A stretch of DNA of 64,000 bases. Origin: Chloroflexota bacterium. GTDB taxonomy: Bacteria; Chloroflexota; Anaerolineae; Anaerolineales; UBA4823. The translations under genes and the position numbers were made by a program. The notes below the pieces were generated by a model. The model did not search any database and had not been told where the DNA came from. It saw only the letters and a program-made list of their open reading frames with translations. The stretch's first letter is position 1. The number at the start of each line of letters is the position of its first letter. Positions 10,792-20,579 of this stretch are shown piece after piece. The DNA is taken from positions 62,001 to 126,000 of the forward strand of contig JAJUJL010000004.1 of NCBI GenBank assembly GCA_029265355.1, read 5' to 3'.

Positions 10792-11370
10792 ATGGACGCT
10801 CTGGATCAATTGATCGCGGAGTTGACCAGCGGCGATGACCGCCGTGCAGAAGCGGCTGCGCAGAAGCTGGCAGCCGCCGGCGAAAACGCCGCCAGCGCGC
10901 TGCAGGCGCTGCTTGCTTCTCCCGACAGCGATACCCGTTGGTGGGCGGCGCGCGCCCTGGCAGAAATTCCCAGCGAGCAAGCAGTCAATGGCTTGCTGCA
11001 GGCGCTTGCCGATCCAGACCCGGCTGTGCGCCAGTGCGCCGCCCTGGGCTGCGGCAAACAGCGGGCGCGCTCTGCCGTGCCGGCTCTGCTACGCGCCATG
11101 CATGACAGCGACTCATTGACGGCGCGCCTGGCAGCCAACGCTCTGGTGATCATTGGCTCCCTGGCGGTTGAGCCATTGGTAGAAGTGCTGAAAGGCGCAA
11201 CTCAGAGCGTCAAGCTGGAAGCGGCCCGCGCTCTGGCGTTGATCAGCGACCCGCGCGCAATTCCGGCTTTATTCGACGCTTTGGACAACGACTCGCTGCT
11301 GCTTGAATACTGGGCGAATGAGGGCCTGGAACGCATGGGAGTGGGCATGACGTTCTTCAAACCTGTGTAG
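10792..11370 (+). CDS. HEAT-repeat protein
   Basis: Repeated HEAT-like units (DTRWWAARALAEIPSEQAVNGLLQALADPDPAVRQCAALGCGKQRARSAVPALL). Confidence 0.85.
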   Translation: MDALDQLIAELTSGDDRRAEAAAQKLAAAGENAASALQALLASPDSDTRWWAARALAEIPSEQAVNGLLQALADPDPAVRQCAALGCGKQRARSAVPALLRAMHDSDSLTARLAANALVIIGSLAVEPLVEVLKGATQSVKLEAARALALISDPRAIPALFDALDNDSLLLEYWANEGLERMGVGMTFFKPV

Positions 11371-11410
11371 AACGAGCTGTTTGCTCGCTCATTCCAGCGC
11401 CTCCAGGCGC

Positions 11411-11908
11411 TCATCCCTTCCAAACCCACAACCACCACAGCGCCATCATCACCAGGCCAATCAGGAAACGCACCACAAAGGACAACCCCCAACCGGTGAG
11501 CAACCCCATCAACGCCTGGCGGGCTTTTTCCCAATCCCCCAGGCGACGGTATTCTAATCCCAAGACCACCAGCGGCGCGGCGATCAGCCCACCCACTGGC
11601 GGCACCGCGAATGTGCCCACCACTCCAGCAATCGCCGCCAGGATGATCGTGTTCCAGGAGGCGCCGCCCTTGCGCGCCCCAGCGCCCATAAAGATATTGT
11701 CGATCACCGTGCCAACTGCGAACAGAATAGTGATGACAACGAATAAAGCCAGCCCCAGGCGTCCGAAACCGGCAGCGATGCCGTAACCCAGCGCCGACAG
11801 CCAGATGATGGTGACACCGGGAAAGATGGGAATCAAAAGCCCCAACAAGCCCACCGCCATAAACACCTGCACGACCACCACAATCGTAACGTTCAACCAA
11901 TCCGGCAT
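11411..11908 (-). CDS. DUF456 family membrane protein
   Basis: Gly-rich TM protein (VGLLGLLIPIFPGVTIIWLSALGYGI...GGASWNTIILAAIAGVVGTFAVPPVGGLIAAPLVV). Confidence 0.75.
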   Translation of the reverse strand: MPDWLNVTIVVVVQVFMAVGLLGLLIPIFPGVTIIWLSALGYGIAAGFGRLGLALFVVITILFAVGTVIDNIFMGAGARKGGASWNTIILAAIAGVVGTFAVPPVGGLIAAPLVVLGLEYRRLGDWEKARQALMGLLTGWGLSFVVRFLIGLVMMALWWLWVWKG

Positions 11909-12035
11909 AGATCAAGTCCCTCCAGAGTAACCAGGTGGAGGCATGGCTATCCCATGCCTCCACCTGAAAAACACGGCACGGCTGTCTTTTCACAGAGCCG
12001 GCTGCCATCGTCACGCCGCCGGGCTTTCAAGGCTT

Positions 12036-13310
12036 TTATGAGGCCTTGATCACCTCAATACCGCCCATCCACGGGCGCAGCACCTCTGGCACCACCACGC
12101 TGCCATCGGCCTGTTGATAGTTTTCCAGCACAGCGATCAACGTGCGCGGCATGCCCAATCCTGATCCATTGAGCGTGTGAACGAAGCGAGCGCGCCCGCC
12201 ATCCGCCGGGCGATACTTGATGTTGGCCCGTCGGGCCTGGAAATCGGTCACATTCGAGACCGAGGACACTTCCAGCCACTCACCGCAGCCTGGCGCCCAC
12301 ACCTCGAAATCATAGGTGATCGCCGAGCCAAAGCCGATATCGCTCGTGCAGAGCTGCTTCACCCGGTAGGTCAGCCCCAGCTCGGCGCAGGTGGCTTCAG
12401 CGTCGGCAGCCATCTTCTGGAAAGCCGCTGGCGAGTCTTCCGGGCGGGTGAAGATGTACATCTCCACCTTGTCGAACTGGTGACCACGCTTGATGCCGCG
12501 CACATCCCGCCCGGCGCTCATCTTTTCGCGACGGAAGCAGGGTGTATAAGCCGTGTAATACAGCGGCAATTGCGCCTCGTCCAGGATCTCATCCATGTGC
12601 AGACCAGTCAGCGGCACCTCGGCAGTGGGCACCATCCACAGGTCCTCTTCGTGATCGCGATACAGGTTATCCTGGAACTTGGGAAGCTGCCCGGCGCCGT
12701 ACAATGTCTGTCCTTTCACCATGAAAGGCGGGTACTTTTCGGTGTAACCCTGGCGGATGTGCAGGTCCAGCATCCATGAAATCAACGCGCGCTGCAGACG
12801 CGCTCCGGCGCCGCTCAGTACGTAAAAACGCGAGCCTGTGATTTTTACGCCGCGCTCGAAATCAATGATGCCCAACGCCGGTCCCAGATCCCAATGTGGC
12901 TTGGGCTCAAAATCGAAATGAGGAATCTCGCCGACCGTGCGCAGGACGACGTTCTCATCTTCGCTCCTGCCGAAGGGTGTGCTTGGATCGGGCAAATTGG
13001 GAATGATGGATAACTGATTGTGAAGCCCTTCCTCTACCTGGCGCAGCGTTTCATCCAGAGCAGCGATGCGGTCGCCCACCCCACGCATGGCGTCGATCTT
13101 GGCCTGGCGTTCGGCAGGGTCCTTCATCCGCCCGATCTCCTTAGAGACTGCGTTGCGCTCAGCCTTGAGCGCTTCAACTTCCTGGATAATCGAACGGCGG
13201 CGCTCGTCCAGCGCCAGCACCTGCTCCACTGGCGAGGGGTCCATCTGGCGGGCGAGCATCGCCTGGCGCACCACATCTGGCTTTTCGCGAATTAAGTTGA
13301 TATCGATCAC
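12036..13310 (-). CDS. serS: Serine--tRNA ligase
   Basis: [17 protein letters not shown]... N-terminal coiled-coil and class II core ([48 protein letters not shown]). GTG start at 13310 preceded by AGGAGGT. Confidence 0.97.
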   Translation of the reverse strand: MIDINLIREKPDVVRQAMLARQMDPSPVEQVLALDERRRSIIQEVEALKAERNAVSKEIGRMKDPAERQAKIDAMRGVGDRIAALDETLRQVEEGLHNQLSIIPNLPDPSTPFGRSEDENVVLRTVGEIPHFDFEPKPHWDLGPALGIIDFERGVKITGSRFYVLSGAGARLQRALISWMLDLHIRQGYTEKYPPFMVKGQTLYGAGQLPKFQDNLYRDHEEDLWMVPTAEVPLTGLHMDEILDEAQLPLYYTAYTPCFRREKMSAGRDVRGIKRGHQFDKVEMYIFTRPEDSPAAFQKMAADAEATCAELGLTYRVKQLCTSDIGFGSAITYDFEVWAPGCGEWLEVSSVSNVTDFQARRANIKYRPADGGRARFVHTLNGSGLGMPRTLIAVLENYQQADGSVVVPEVLRPWMGGIEVIKAS

Positions 13311-13371
13311 AGCAGCACCTCCTGCATAGCGACCTCCCGTGCGGCGTATTCGCCTCACCACCGGAGGCAAG

Positions 13372-13645
13372 AATAGAATGCGCCCCTCCGACCTGCAGGA
13401 CGAGAGGGGCGCTCGTGGTGCCACCTGCGTTCGCCGCCCCATTCGGGGCGACCTCCAACTCGCGCTAACGGGCGAACCCGATCCCCCTTACGAAGCCTGC
13501 CCAGGCTCCCCTGCGGGGGCGACTGGCCCTTGCGGGCCGGCGGAGGGGATTTCGGCGCACTCCCCGGCTGCCTCGCACCTACCGGCAGCTCTCTGGATCG
13601 GTATACGCTTACTGGTCTCCGCGCTGGTCTTGCAATATGGACTGG
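13372..13645 (-). promoter_or_regulatory. T-box riboswitch leader of serS
   Basis: Read on minus strand: stem-I-like GAGAGCTGCCGGTAGGTGCGAGGCAG, T-box sequence AGGTGGCACCACG (13417-13425 core), then competing hairpin GCGCCCCTC...GAGGGGCGC. The T-box UGGC would pair with a G discriminator base, as expected for tRNA-Ser. Confidence 0.88.
13380..13412 (-). terminator. T-box-associated terminator hairpin
   Basis: GCGCCCCTC-cgacctgcaggacga-GAGGGGCGC, 9-bp perfect stem followed on the minus strand by ATTCTATTCTT. Confidence 0.75.
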
Positions 13646-13673
13646 ATTATACCTGAGGCCACAAAGTTGTCAA
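13646..13673 (-). promoter_or_regulatory. Sigma70-type promoter for T-box-serS transcript
   Basis: Minus strand TTGACA (13668-13673), 16-nt spacer, TATAAT (13646-13651), directly upstream of the T-box leader. Confidence 0.85.
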
Positions 13674-13754
13674 GCCGCCGCCCACTAAAATGATGTTAGT
13701 GATCATCTTACCGAACACCCGGTTCCCAAACATCTCGGTGGATTTTCAGCGGGC

Positions 13755-15272
13755 TCACTCTTCTCGCTCGCGCAAGTGTGGAAAAAGGATCACCTCGCGG
13801 ATATTGGCGCTGTCGGTAAATAGCATCACCAGGCGGTCAATGCCCATGCCAAAGCCACCATTGGGCGGCATACCGTAGCGCATGGCGCGCAGGTAATCTT
13901 CATCCATTGGGTGGCGCTCTTCATCGTCAGCAGCATAGGCGCGGCCCATCTCGATGAAGCGCGCTTCTTGATCCAAAGGATCGTTCAACTCGGTGAAAGC
14001 ATTGCACAGCTCGAAGCCCGCCATAAAGGCCTCGAAGCGCTCCACCAGGTGCGGGCTGCCAGGGATGCTCTTCGCCAGCGGGGTGATATCGCGCGGATAC
14101 TCGTAGATAAAAGTGGGCTGCAGAAGCGTCGGCTCCAGGAAATCGCCGACCAACGAATCGATCAGTTTGCCGCGCGGCGCCTTGGGATCCACCTGCAGGT
14201 TTAGCTGGCGCATCGCCTGCGCCAGGCTTTCTGCCGTCGGGTGGGCATCGATGTCAATGCCGGTTTTTTCCAACAAACCATCGCGCATGCGGAGGCGCCG
14301 CCAGGGCGGGTTGAGGTCAATCTCCTGCCCCTGGTAAGTCAGTATACGGCGTCCCAGCACCCGGTCAGCAACATACACCACCATTTCTTCGGTCAACGCC
14401 ATCACCTGTTCGTAATCAGCATAAGCCCAGTAAAACTCCAGCATGGTGAATTCCGGGTTGTGAGTGCGGTCCACACCCTCGTTGCGGAAGTCGCGTCCGA
14501 TCTCATACACCCGCTCGAGGTTGCCCACCAGCAAGCGCTTGAGGTACAGCTCGAAAGAGATGCGCAAGTACAGATCCTGCTTGAGCTGGTTGTGATGGGT
14601 GATGAAGGGACGCGCTGCCGCGCCGCCGTACAGGGGCTGCAATATCGGCGTCTCCACTTCCAGGAAACCGCGGCTGTCCAGGAAATCGCGCAGGGCGCGA
14701 GTGACCGCCGCGCGCGTCTGGAAGATCTGGCGCACTTCCGGGTTGACCGCCAGGTCGGCGTAACGCTGGCGATAGCGTGACTCAGGGTCGGTGAGCACCG
14801 CGTGACGCACCACCTGACCGTCCACCAACTCATCCTTGGCCGCTGGCAAGGGCGTGATCGCTTTCGAAAGCAAGCGGAACGACTCGACGCGCAGGGTGAC
14901 CTCACCGGTGCGCGTGCGAAACATCTCACCGGAGGCCTGCACGAAGTCACCCAGGTCATAATCGCGGGTGAAATGCGCCAACTGATCCTCTCCCAAATCG
15001 TTCTGGCGCAAGAAAAGCTGCACGCGGCCGTAGCCGTCTTCAATATGCGCGAAGGTGATCTTACCCATCGGGCGCATCGAGCGCAGCCGTCCCACCAGGG
15101 TTGCCCTGACCGGGTCGGCGCCGCCGGCAGCTTCGCTGCGCTCAAACGTCTGTATGGCTTCCAGGCTGGTGTGGGTGCGCTGGGCGCGGGTGGGGTAGGG
15201 TTCGATTCCCTCCCGACGCAATCGCTGCAGCTTCTCAAGACGAATTTTTTCCAGGTTAGTGTACTCAGTCAT
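13755..15272 (-). CDS. lysS: Lysine--tRNA ligase (class II)
   Basis: RNEGVDRTHNPEFTMLEFYWAYADYEQ, GFGMGIDRLVMLFTDSANIREVILFPHLR signatures. Confidence 0.97.
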   Translation of the reverse strand: MTEYTNLEKIRLEKLQRLRREGIEPYPTRAQRTHTSLEAIQTFERSEAAGGADPVRATLVGRLRSMRPMGKITFAHIEDGYGRVQLFLRQNDLGEDQLAHFTRDYDLGDFVQASGEMFRTRTGEVTLRVESFRLLSKAITPLPAAKDELVDGQVVRHAVLTDPESRYRQRYADLAVNPEVRQIFQTRAAVTRALRDFLDSRGFLEVETPILQPLYGGAAARPFITHHNQLKQDLYLRISFELYLKRLLVGNLERVYEIGRDFRNEGVDRTHNPEFTMLEFYWAYADYEQVMALTEEMVVYVADRVLGRRILTYQGQEIDLNPPWRRLRMRDGLLEKTGIDIDAHPTAESLAQAMRQLNLQVDPKAPRGKLIDSLVGDFLEPTLLQPTFIYEYPRDITPLAKSIPGSPHLVERFEAFMAGFELCNAFTELNDPLDQEARFIEMGRAYAADDEERHPMDEDYLRAMRYGMPPNGGFGMGIDRLVMLFTDSANIREVILFPHLREREE

Positions 15273-15307
15273 ATTGCCATTCCTTCGCCATTGTCCGATT
15301 AAGAAAA

Positions 15308-15340
15308 AGCCCCGCGCAGGGCGTGCTTGCGCGGGGCCCG
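15308..15340 (-). terminator. Rho-independent terminator after greA
   Basis: Minus strand GCCCCGCGCA...TGCGCGGGGC followed by TTTTTCTT. Confidence 0.75.
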
Positions 15341-15355
15341 GTGAGCAGCCCCAAT

Positions 15356-15817
15356 TTATTCGACCTTGATCACTTTGACGTGGAAAGAGCCGCCCGGAGC
15401 ATCTACTTTTACCGTATCTCCAGCGCGGTGATCCAGCAACGCGCGCCCCAAGGGCGATTCATTCGAAATACGACCATGGCGTGGGCTGGCTTCCGCCGGG
15501 CCAACGATCGTGTACACTTCCGGCTCGTTGTCGCCTTCCTGGATGGTCACCGTCGCGCCGACCTGGATGACATCCATATTGCCTGTTTCTACGATCACGC
15601 GAGCATTGGCAAGCAGAATCTCCAGCTCCTGGATGCGTCCTTCCACAAAAGCCTGTTCGTTCTTGGCGGCTTCATATTCTGCGTCTTCGATCAGCTCGCC
15701 GCCCTCCATCGCCTCGTGCAAGCGCGCAGCCACTTCCTGGCGCTTCACCGTGCGCAGGTATTCGAGCTCTTCTAGCAGCTTTTGATAGCCCTGTTGGGTC
15801 AAAAATGAAGGAGGCAT
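15356..15817 (-). CDS. greA: Transcription elongation factor GreA
   Basis: FLTQQGYQKLLEELEYLRTVKRQEVAARLHEAMEGGELIEDAEYEAAKNEQAFVEGRIQELE. Confidence 0.96.
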   Translation of the reverse strand: MPPSFLTQQGYQKLLEELEYLRTVKRQEVAARLHEAMEGGELIEDAEYEAAKNEQAFVEGRIQELEILLANARVIVETGNMDVIQVGATVTIQEGDNEPEVYTIVGPAEASPRHGRISNESPLGRALLDHRAGDTVKVDAPGGSFHVKVIKVE

Positions 15818-16009
15818 GCTATACTTCCTATCCAGGTATCAGAAACAATTACCCCGTCCAGTGATTGTCAAGAGGTCGGCATCTCCTGATGCCGGCCTCG
15901 CTGAAAACATTGCGCGGCGTTTTAGGAAAGCTGTTGCTTTCGGTTGCGCCGCGCTGAAATTTTAGCACAAATCAATTAAGCGCGCAAGATTAGAACACAT
16001 ATTCCAAAC

Positions 16010-16741
16010 TCAGGTTCTGACCCACAAGCGCACCCCTCGTATTTCCCCCCAATATTCCTTTATCGCTGCCCGCATTGCCTCCGCGTCTATCCAAAAGGTG
16101 CTGATCTGAGAAGCATGCGCCGCCACCGCCTCTCCCCAGGCATCCAGTCCCGGTTGGCTGACCGGAAACACCCGCGCCTGCCACATTTCACGTTCCCAGG
16201 CAGGTATCGGCTCTGCCTGGCGCAGCACGTATGGGTAATCCGGGTAGTACCACAGGGGACGCCCCAGCATTTCGGCTGCCTGACGCGTCAGTTTGTGATC
16301 GACGTGCCCGCCCAACGCCAACGGACAAACCAGTACGGCATCCAGAGGCGCTGCTACCAGCTCGCGATGCACCGCTTGAATAGTCGGCAGGTCGGCAGGG
16401 TGCAGTTCGCCGAAAATGGCTTGCTCAGAGGCATACAGGTGCTCTCCACCCGGCGCCTGGCGATAGATACAGTCCAGCAGGTTGAAATGCCGCCAGCTCG
16501 CGCCCATCCTCAGGCAGGAGGCGATATCTTCTGCGCGGCGGCTCTCCACGGCCTCCGCCCCGGTTCCCCAGCGCCGGTGCAATGCCTGGGCAAACTCGGA
16601 AAGGTCGCCGCCCTCCGCCGGCGCGCCTCCGCAAACCGTCCACACTTGAACCGCGTGGCCAGAGCGAGCCTGCTCCCACAGCAAGCCTCCACATGACAGG
16701 GCAACATCATCGAAGTGAGGAGAAAGATAGATCCACTGCAT
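16010..16741 (-). CDS. PIG-L/LmbE family deacetylase
   Basis: YLSPHFDDVALSCGGLL (PHxDD motif) and CPLALGGHVDHKLTRQAA. Confidence 0.9.
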   Translation of the reverse strand: MQWIYLSPHFDDVALSCGGLLWEQARSGHAVQVWTVCGGAPAEGGDLSEFAQALHRRWGTGAEAVESRRAEDIASCLRMGASWRHFNLLDCIYRQAPGGEHLYASEQAIFGELHPADLPTIQAVHRELVAAPLDAVLVCPLALGGHVDHKLTRQAAEMLGRPLWYYPDYPYVLRQAEPIPAWEREMWQARVFPVSQPGLDAWGEAVAAHASQISTFWIDAEAMRAAIKEYWGEIRGVRLWVRT

Positions 16742-16884
16742 GCTCCAGTTTTATCATATTGCTCTGCGCGCCGAAAGGGAATTTGGCGCACCTGTGAGCG
16801 GCAGCGCCATGTTCAGATCAACTGCCTTGTTCCTTGCCACGATTGCAGGCTGATGATATCATCAAGAGCGTCGAGGTCTTGTGA

Positions 16885-17322
16885 ATGTCTTATAATCCTG
16901 ATGCGCGCCGGCGCATCCGCCTGGCGCTGTTCTTCACCATATTAGCCACTATTCCCTGCTACTGCATTGGGCTGTTTGCAGTCAGCTTTGCGCCCGATAA
17001 TGGTCCAGCGCCCACCGCCACCATCCAACCAACTCGCACGCTGACGCCCAGCATCACGCCCACGCTAACCTTTACCGCCTCCATCACCCCCACTTCTTCT
17101 GGCACGCCGCAACCCAGCGCCACTTTCACGATTACACCCACACCCACGCAAACGGCGACCTTGACGCCCTTCATGACGCCCACTCGCACACCTACGCCAA
17201 CGCTGATAGATTCCCCCACGCCGACGGTCACCGCCACCCTGGCGCCGCCATCTCCCACACCGACTACCCCGCCAGCCAATTCAGGTACGCCGACGCCAAC
17301 CCTTCCACCGGACGAAAACTAA
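16885..17322 (+). CDS. Membrane-anchored Thr/Pro-rich low-complexity protein
   Basis: One N-terminal TM followed by ~100 aa of TPTPT-type sequence; unidentified function. Confidence 0.6.
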   Translation: MSYNPDARRRIRLALFFTILATIPCYCIGLFAVSFAPDNGPAPTATIQPTRTLTPSITPTLTFTASITPTSSGTPQPSATFTITPTPTQTATLTPFMTPTRTPTPTLIDSPTPTVTATLAPPSPTPTTPPANSGTPTPTLPPDEN

Positions 17323-17344
17323 AACCCTGCCTGCTCACCCCATC

Positions 17345-18400
17345 ATGGATGACAAAATACACTCCCTGCTAAAATCGCTGATCTCACTGCCGGGTCTATC
17401 GGGACACGAAAAACCCGTGCGGACAATTCTGGAAGAAGCCTGGCAACCGCTCGTGGACGAGCTCAGCACCAGCCGCCTGGGAAGCCTGCACGGTCTGAAG
17501 CGTGGTCGGGCTGGCGAGCACAGCTTGCTGCTGGCAGCCCACATGGACGCGATTGGCCTGATGGTCACAGCCGTTCACGGTGAATTCCTGCGCCTGGCTG
17601 AAATTGGCGGCGTGGATGCCCGTGTACTGCCCGGACAGCTCGTCACGGTGCATGGTCGCGAAGATTTACCTGGAGTGATTGTTCAGCCTCCCGCCTACTT
17701 GCTGCCCGACGAAGCTCACAACAATGCACCCGAGCTGCGCTATCTGCTGGTTGACACGGGGCATACCGCCCGCGAACTGAAGCGCCTGGTGCGTCCCGGC
17801 GACCTGGTCTCTTTTGCGCAGACCCCCATTGAACTGAGCAATGACCTGCTGGTCGGGCATACCCTGGATAACCGCGCCTCGCTGGCTGCCGTGACCCACG
17901 GCCTGCAACTCCTCCAGGGGCGCCTGCACGATTGGAACGTGTGGGCGGTGGCGACCGTGCAAGAAGAGGAAACGCTGGGTGGCGCGGCTACCTCGGCCTT
18001 CCAGATCAACCCTACGCTGGCGGTGGCTATCGATGTTACCTTTGGCAGCAGCCCTGGCAGCCCGGGACACAAGACGTTCCCGCTGGGCAAAGGTCCCACG
18101 CTGGGCTGGGGTCCAAACATTCACCCAGCTATCTTCGAGGCTTTTCGCGACCTGGCAGAGCGCCTGGAAATCCCCTTTGCGGTGGAGGTCTTACCTCGCC
18201 ATTCCGGCACCGATGCCATGGCGATGCAGGTTGCTGCGCAAGGCATCCCCAACATGGTACTGAGCATACCCTTGCGCTACATGCACACCCCTGTGGAAAT
18301 GGTCTCGATGAAAGACATCTTGCGCGCTGGGCGGCTGCTGGCAGAATTTGCCGCCAGCCTGGACGCCGCCTTCCTCGAAAAAATCACCTGGAAAGACTGA
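17345..18400 (+). CDS. M42 family metallopeptidase (copy 1)
   Basis: LPGLSGHEKPVRTIL, AAHMDAIGLMV, VGHTLDNRASLAAV, TVQEEETLGGA, PRHSGTDAMAMQ. Confidence 0.9.
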   Translation: MDDKIHSLLKSLISLPGLSGHEKPVRTILEEAWQPLVDELSTSRLGSLHGLKRGRAGEHSLLLAAHMDAIGLMVTAVHGEFLRLAEIGGVDARVLPGQLVTVHGREDLPGVIVQPPAYLLPDEAHNNAPELRYLLVDTGHTARELKRLVRPGDLVSFAQTPIELSNDLLVGHTLDNRASLAAVTHGLQLLQGRLHDWNVWAVATVQEEETLGGAATSAFQINPTLAVAIDVTFGSSPGSPGHKTFPLGKGPTLGWGPNIHPAIFEAFRDLAERLEIPFAVEVLPRHSGTDAMAMQVAAQGIPNMVLSIPLRYMHTPVEMVSMKDILRAGRLLAEFAASLDAAFLEKITWKD

Positions 18401-18414
18401 CCTGGAGAATATTC

Positions 18415-19512
18415 ATGGCGAGTCCATCCACCCACGCCAATTACAAGCCGCCCCAGATCGGCGCCCGCCAGCTCAAACTGCTCGAAACCCTGACCCTTGC
18501 CTGCGCGGTCAGCGGTGATGAGGGTGAAGTGCGCAAGATCGTGCTGGAACAGGTCAAAGGGCTGGCAAACGAGGTCACCGTAGATCACCTGGGCAATGTG
18601 CTGGCGGTGCGCCGCGGCCAGGCAAGCAGCCGATTGAGGGTGATGCTGGCCGCCCACATGGATGAAATCGGCTTCATGATCACTCATAACGAAGACCGCG
18701 AAGAGGGCGCCTTCCGCTTCGAGGCAGTAGGCGGCATTGACCCTAACATCCTGCTGGGAAAAGCAGTGTGGATCGGGCGCGAGCATGTGCCCGGCGTGAT
18801 CGGTGCAAAGCCCATCCACCTGACCAGCGCCGATGAGCGTAAACGCCCTGTTTCGATCGATTCGATGCGCATCGATGTCGGCCCAGGCAACAGCGGCAAG
18901 GTCAAGGTGGGCGATCGGGCAGTGTTTGCCACGCCCTTTACACGCCTCGGAGGTAGTCTGCGCGCCAAGGCGCTGGATGATCGCCTGGGAGTTGCCACGC
19001 TAATCGAGCTGTTGCGCAACAGCCCAGATCAGATTGACTTACTGGCAGCTTTTACTGTCCAGGAAGAAATCGGGCTGCGCGGCGCTCAGGTGGCGGCCTA
19101 CGCATTCGATCCCGACCTGGCCATCGTATTGGACTGCACCCCAGCGCGCGATCTGCCGAGCTGGCACGGCGAAGAAAACGAACAGTACAACACCCGATTG
19201 GGGCAGGGGCCTGCCATTTACGTGGCAGACGGCGCGACGATCTCTGATCCACGCCTGGTGCGCCACCTGGTGCAAACCGCAGAAACGCTGAACATCCCGT
19301 ACCAGCTTCGCCAGCCAGGCGCCGGCGGCACGGATGCTGGCGCCATTCATAAGCAGCGTCGCGGCATACCCAGTGTCTCGGTCTCCGTACCCGGACGCTA
19401 CCTGCACACACCTGCCGGGCTGGTTCGGCTGGCAGACTGGAAGAACAGCCTGGCGCTGGTGCACGCCGCCCTGAGCCGGCTGGATGCGCAAATCCTGGCG
19501 ACCGAGCGCTGA
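18415..19512 (+). CDS. M42 family metallopeptidase (copy 2)
   Basis: LAAHMDEIGFMI, KALDDRLGVATLIE, TVQEEIGLRGAQ, GAGGTDAGAIH. Start trimmed from the track's 17932, which overlaps copy 1. Confidence 0.92.
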   Translation: MASPSTHANYKPPQIGARQLKLLETLTLACAVSGDEGEVRKIVLEQVKGLANEVTVDHLGNVLAVRRGQASSRLRVMLAAHMDEIGFMITHNEDREEGAFRFEAVGGIDPNILLGKAVWIGREHVPGVIGAKPIHLTSADERKRPVSIDSMRIDVGPGNSGKVKVGDRAVFATPFTRLGGSLRAKALDDRLGVATLIELLRNSPDQIDLLAAFTVQEEIGLRGAQVAAYAFDPDLAIVLDCTPARDLPSWHGEENEQYNTRLGQGPAIYVADGATISDPRLVRHLVQTAETLNIPYQLRQPGAGGTDAGAIHKQRRGIPSVSVSVPGRYLHTPAGLVRLADWKNSLALVHAALSRLDAQILATER

Positions 19513-19545
19513 TCGTCTCAATCTCGCCCATCTGAGGAACTGAAC

Positions 19546-20544
19546 ATGAAAGCTTTGATCCAAAAACTCGTCGAAGTCCCTTCGCCATCTGGTTTTGAGG
19601 CGCCTGTGCGGGAGCTGATTCGCAGCCAGGTCGAGCCCCACGCGGATGAAGTGCAGGTGGATGCCCTGGGCAACTTAATCGCTCGCAAGGGTGTGCAATC
19701 GAATGAAGGCGTGCGCATCATGCTGGCCGCCCACATGGACGAAATCGGCGTGATGATCACCCATGTTGACGAAAACGGCTTTGCCCGATTCACCACCATT
19801 GGCGGGGTGCGCGCCTACAACTTGCCCGGCAGCCGGGTGCGCTTCTTAAACGGCGCCTCCGGGGTGATCGGCGTTGAAAAACTGGAAGACGCCAATAAAG
19901 TGCCTTCGTTCCAACAAATGTTCATCGATCTGGGTGCTTCCAGCCGCGCCGCCTGCCCGGTAAAAGTCGGCGACGTGGCAGCCTTCGAGCGCCCCTTTCA
20001 AGTATTGGGAGACCGCTTGGTGGCCAAAGCCATGGACGACCGCATCGGTGTGGCAGTACTGGTGGAAACGTTGCGCCTGCTAAAGACCACGCCCCACGCG
20101 CTGTATTTCGTGTTCAGCGTGCAAGAGGAGGTTGGGCTGCGCGGCGCGACCACGGCTGCCTTTGGCATCGAGCCCCATATCGGGCTCGCCGTGGATGTGA
20201 CCGGCGTCGGTGATACGCCCAAAGGCCTCAAAATGGAGGTCTCATTGGGCAAAGGCCCTGCCATCAAAGTGCGCGATGGGGGCATGCTCTCAGATCCGCG
20301 CCTCGTGCGCTGGATGGCAAACACCGCCGAGAGGGCCGGTATCCCCTACCAGATGGAAGTGTTAGAAAGCGGCACAACCGATGCGCGCGCCATACAGCTC
20401 AGCCGCGCGGGTGTGCCTTCGGGTTGTGTATCCATCCCCACTCGTTACATACACTCGCCCTCCGAAATGGTGGATTACAATGACGTGCTGAACAGTACTC
20501 GCCTGCTCGCCGCGCTGCTAAGCTCCCCTGTACACCTGGACTGA
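19546..20544 (+). CDS. M42 family metallopeptidase (copy 3)
   Basis: LAAHMDEIGVMI, KAMDDRIGVAVLVE, SVQEEVGLRGATT, ESGTTDARAIQL. Confidence 0.92.
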   Translation: MKALIQKLVEVPSPSGFEAPVRELIRSQVEPHADEVQVDALGNLIARKGVQSNEGVRIMLAAHMDEIGVMITHVDENGFARFTTIGGVRAYNLPGSRVRFLNGASGVIGVEKLEDANKVPSFQQMFIDLGASSRAACPVKVGDVAAFERPFQVLGDRLVAKAMDDRIGVAVLVETLRLLKTTPHALYFVFSVQEEVGLRGATTAAFGIEPHIGLAVDVTGVGDTPKGLKMEVSLGKGPAIKVRDGGMLSDPRLVRWMANTAERAGIPYQMEVLESGTTDARAIQLSRAGVPSGCVSIPTRYIHSPSEMVDYNDVLNSTRLLAALLSSPVHLD

Positions 20545-20579
20545 TTGCTCTTCACCATGCCCTGGCCAGAGATTTCACA

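Noticed and set aside
11932-11966. Terminator call for the 15-bp perfect hairpin between the DUF456 gene and serS
   Set aside because: No U tract on the minus strand in the transcription direction; kept only as a structural observation.
17932-19512. 526-aa ORF start for the second M42 gene
   Set aside because: Its first ~160 codons overlap copy 1 in another frame; ATG at 18415 begins the M42 domain.
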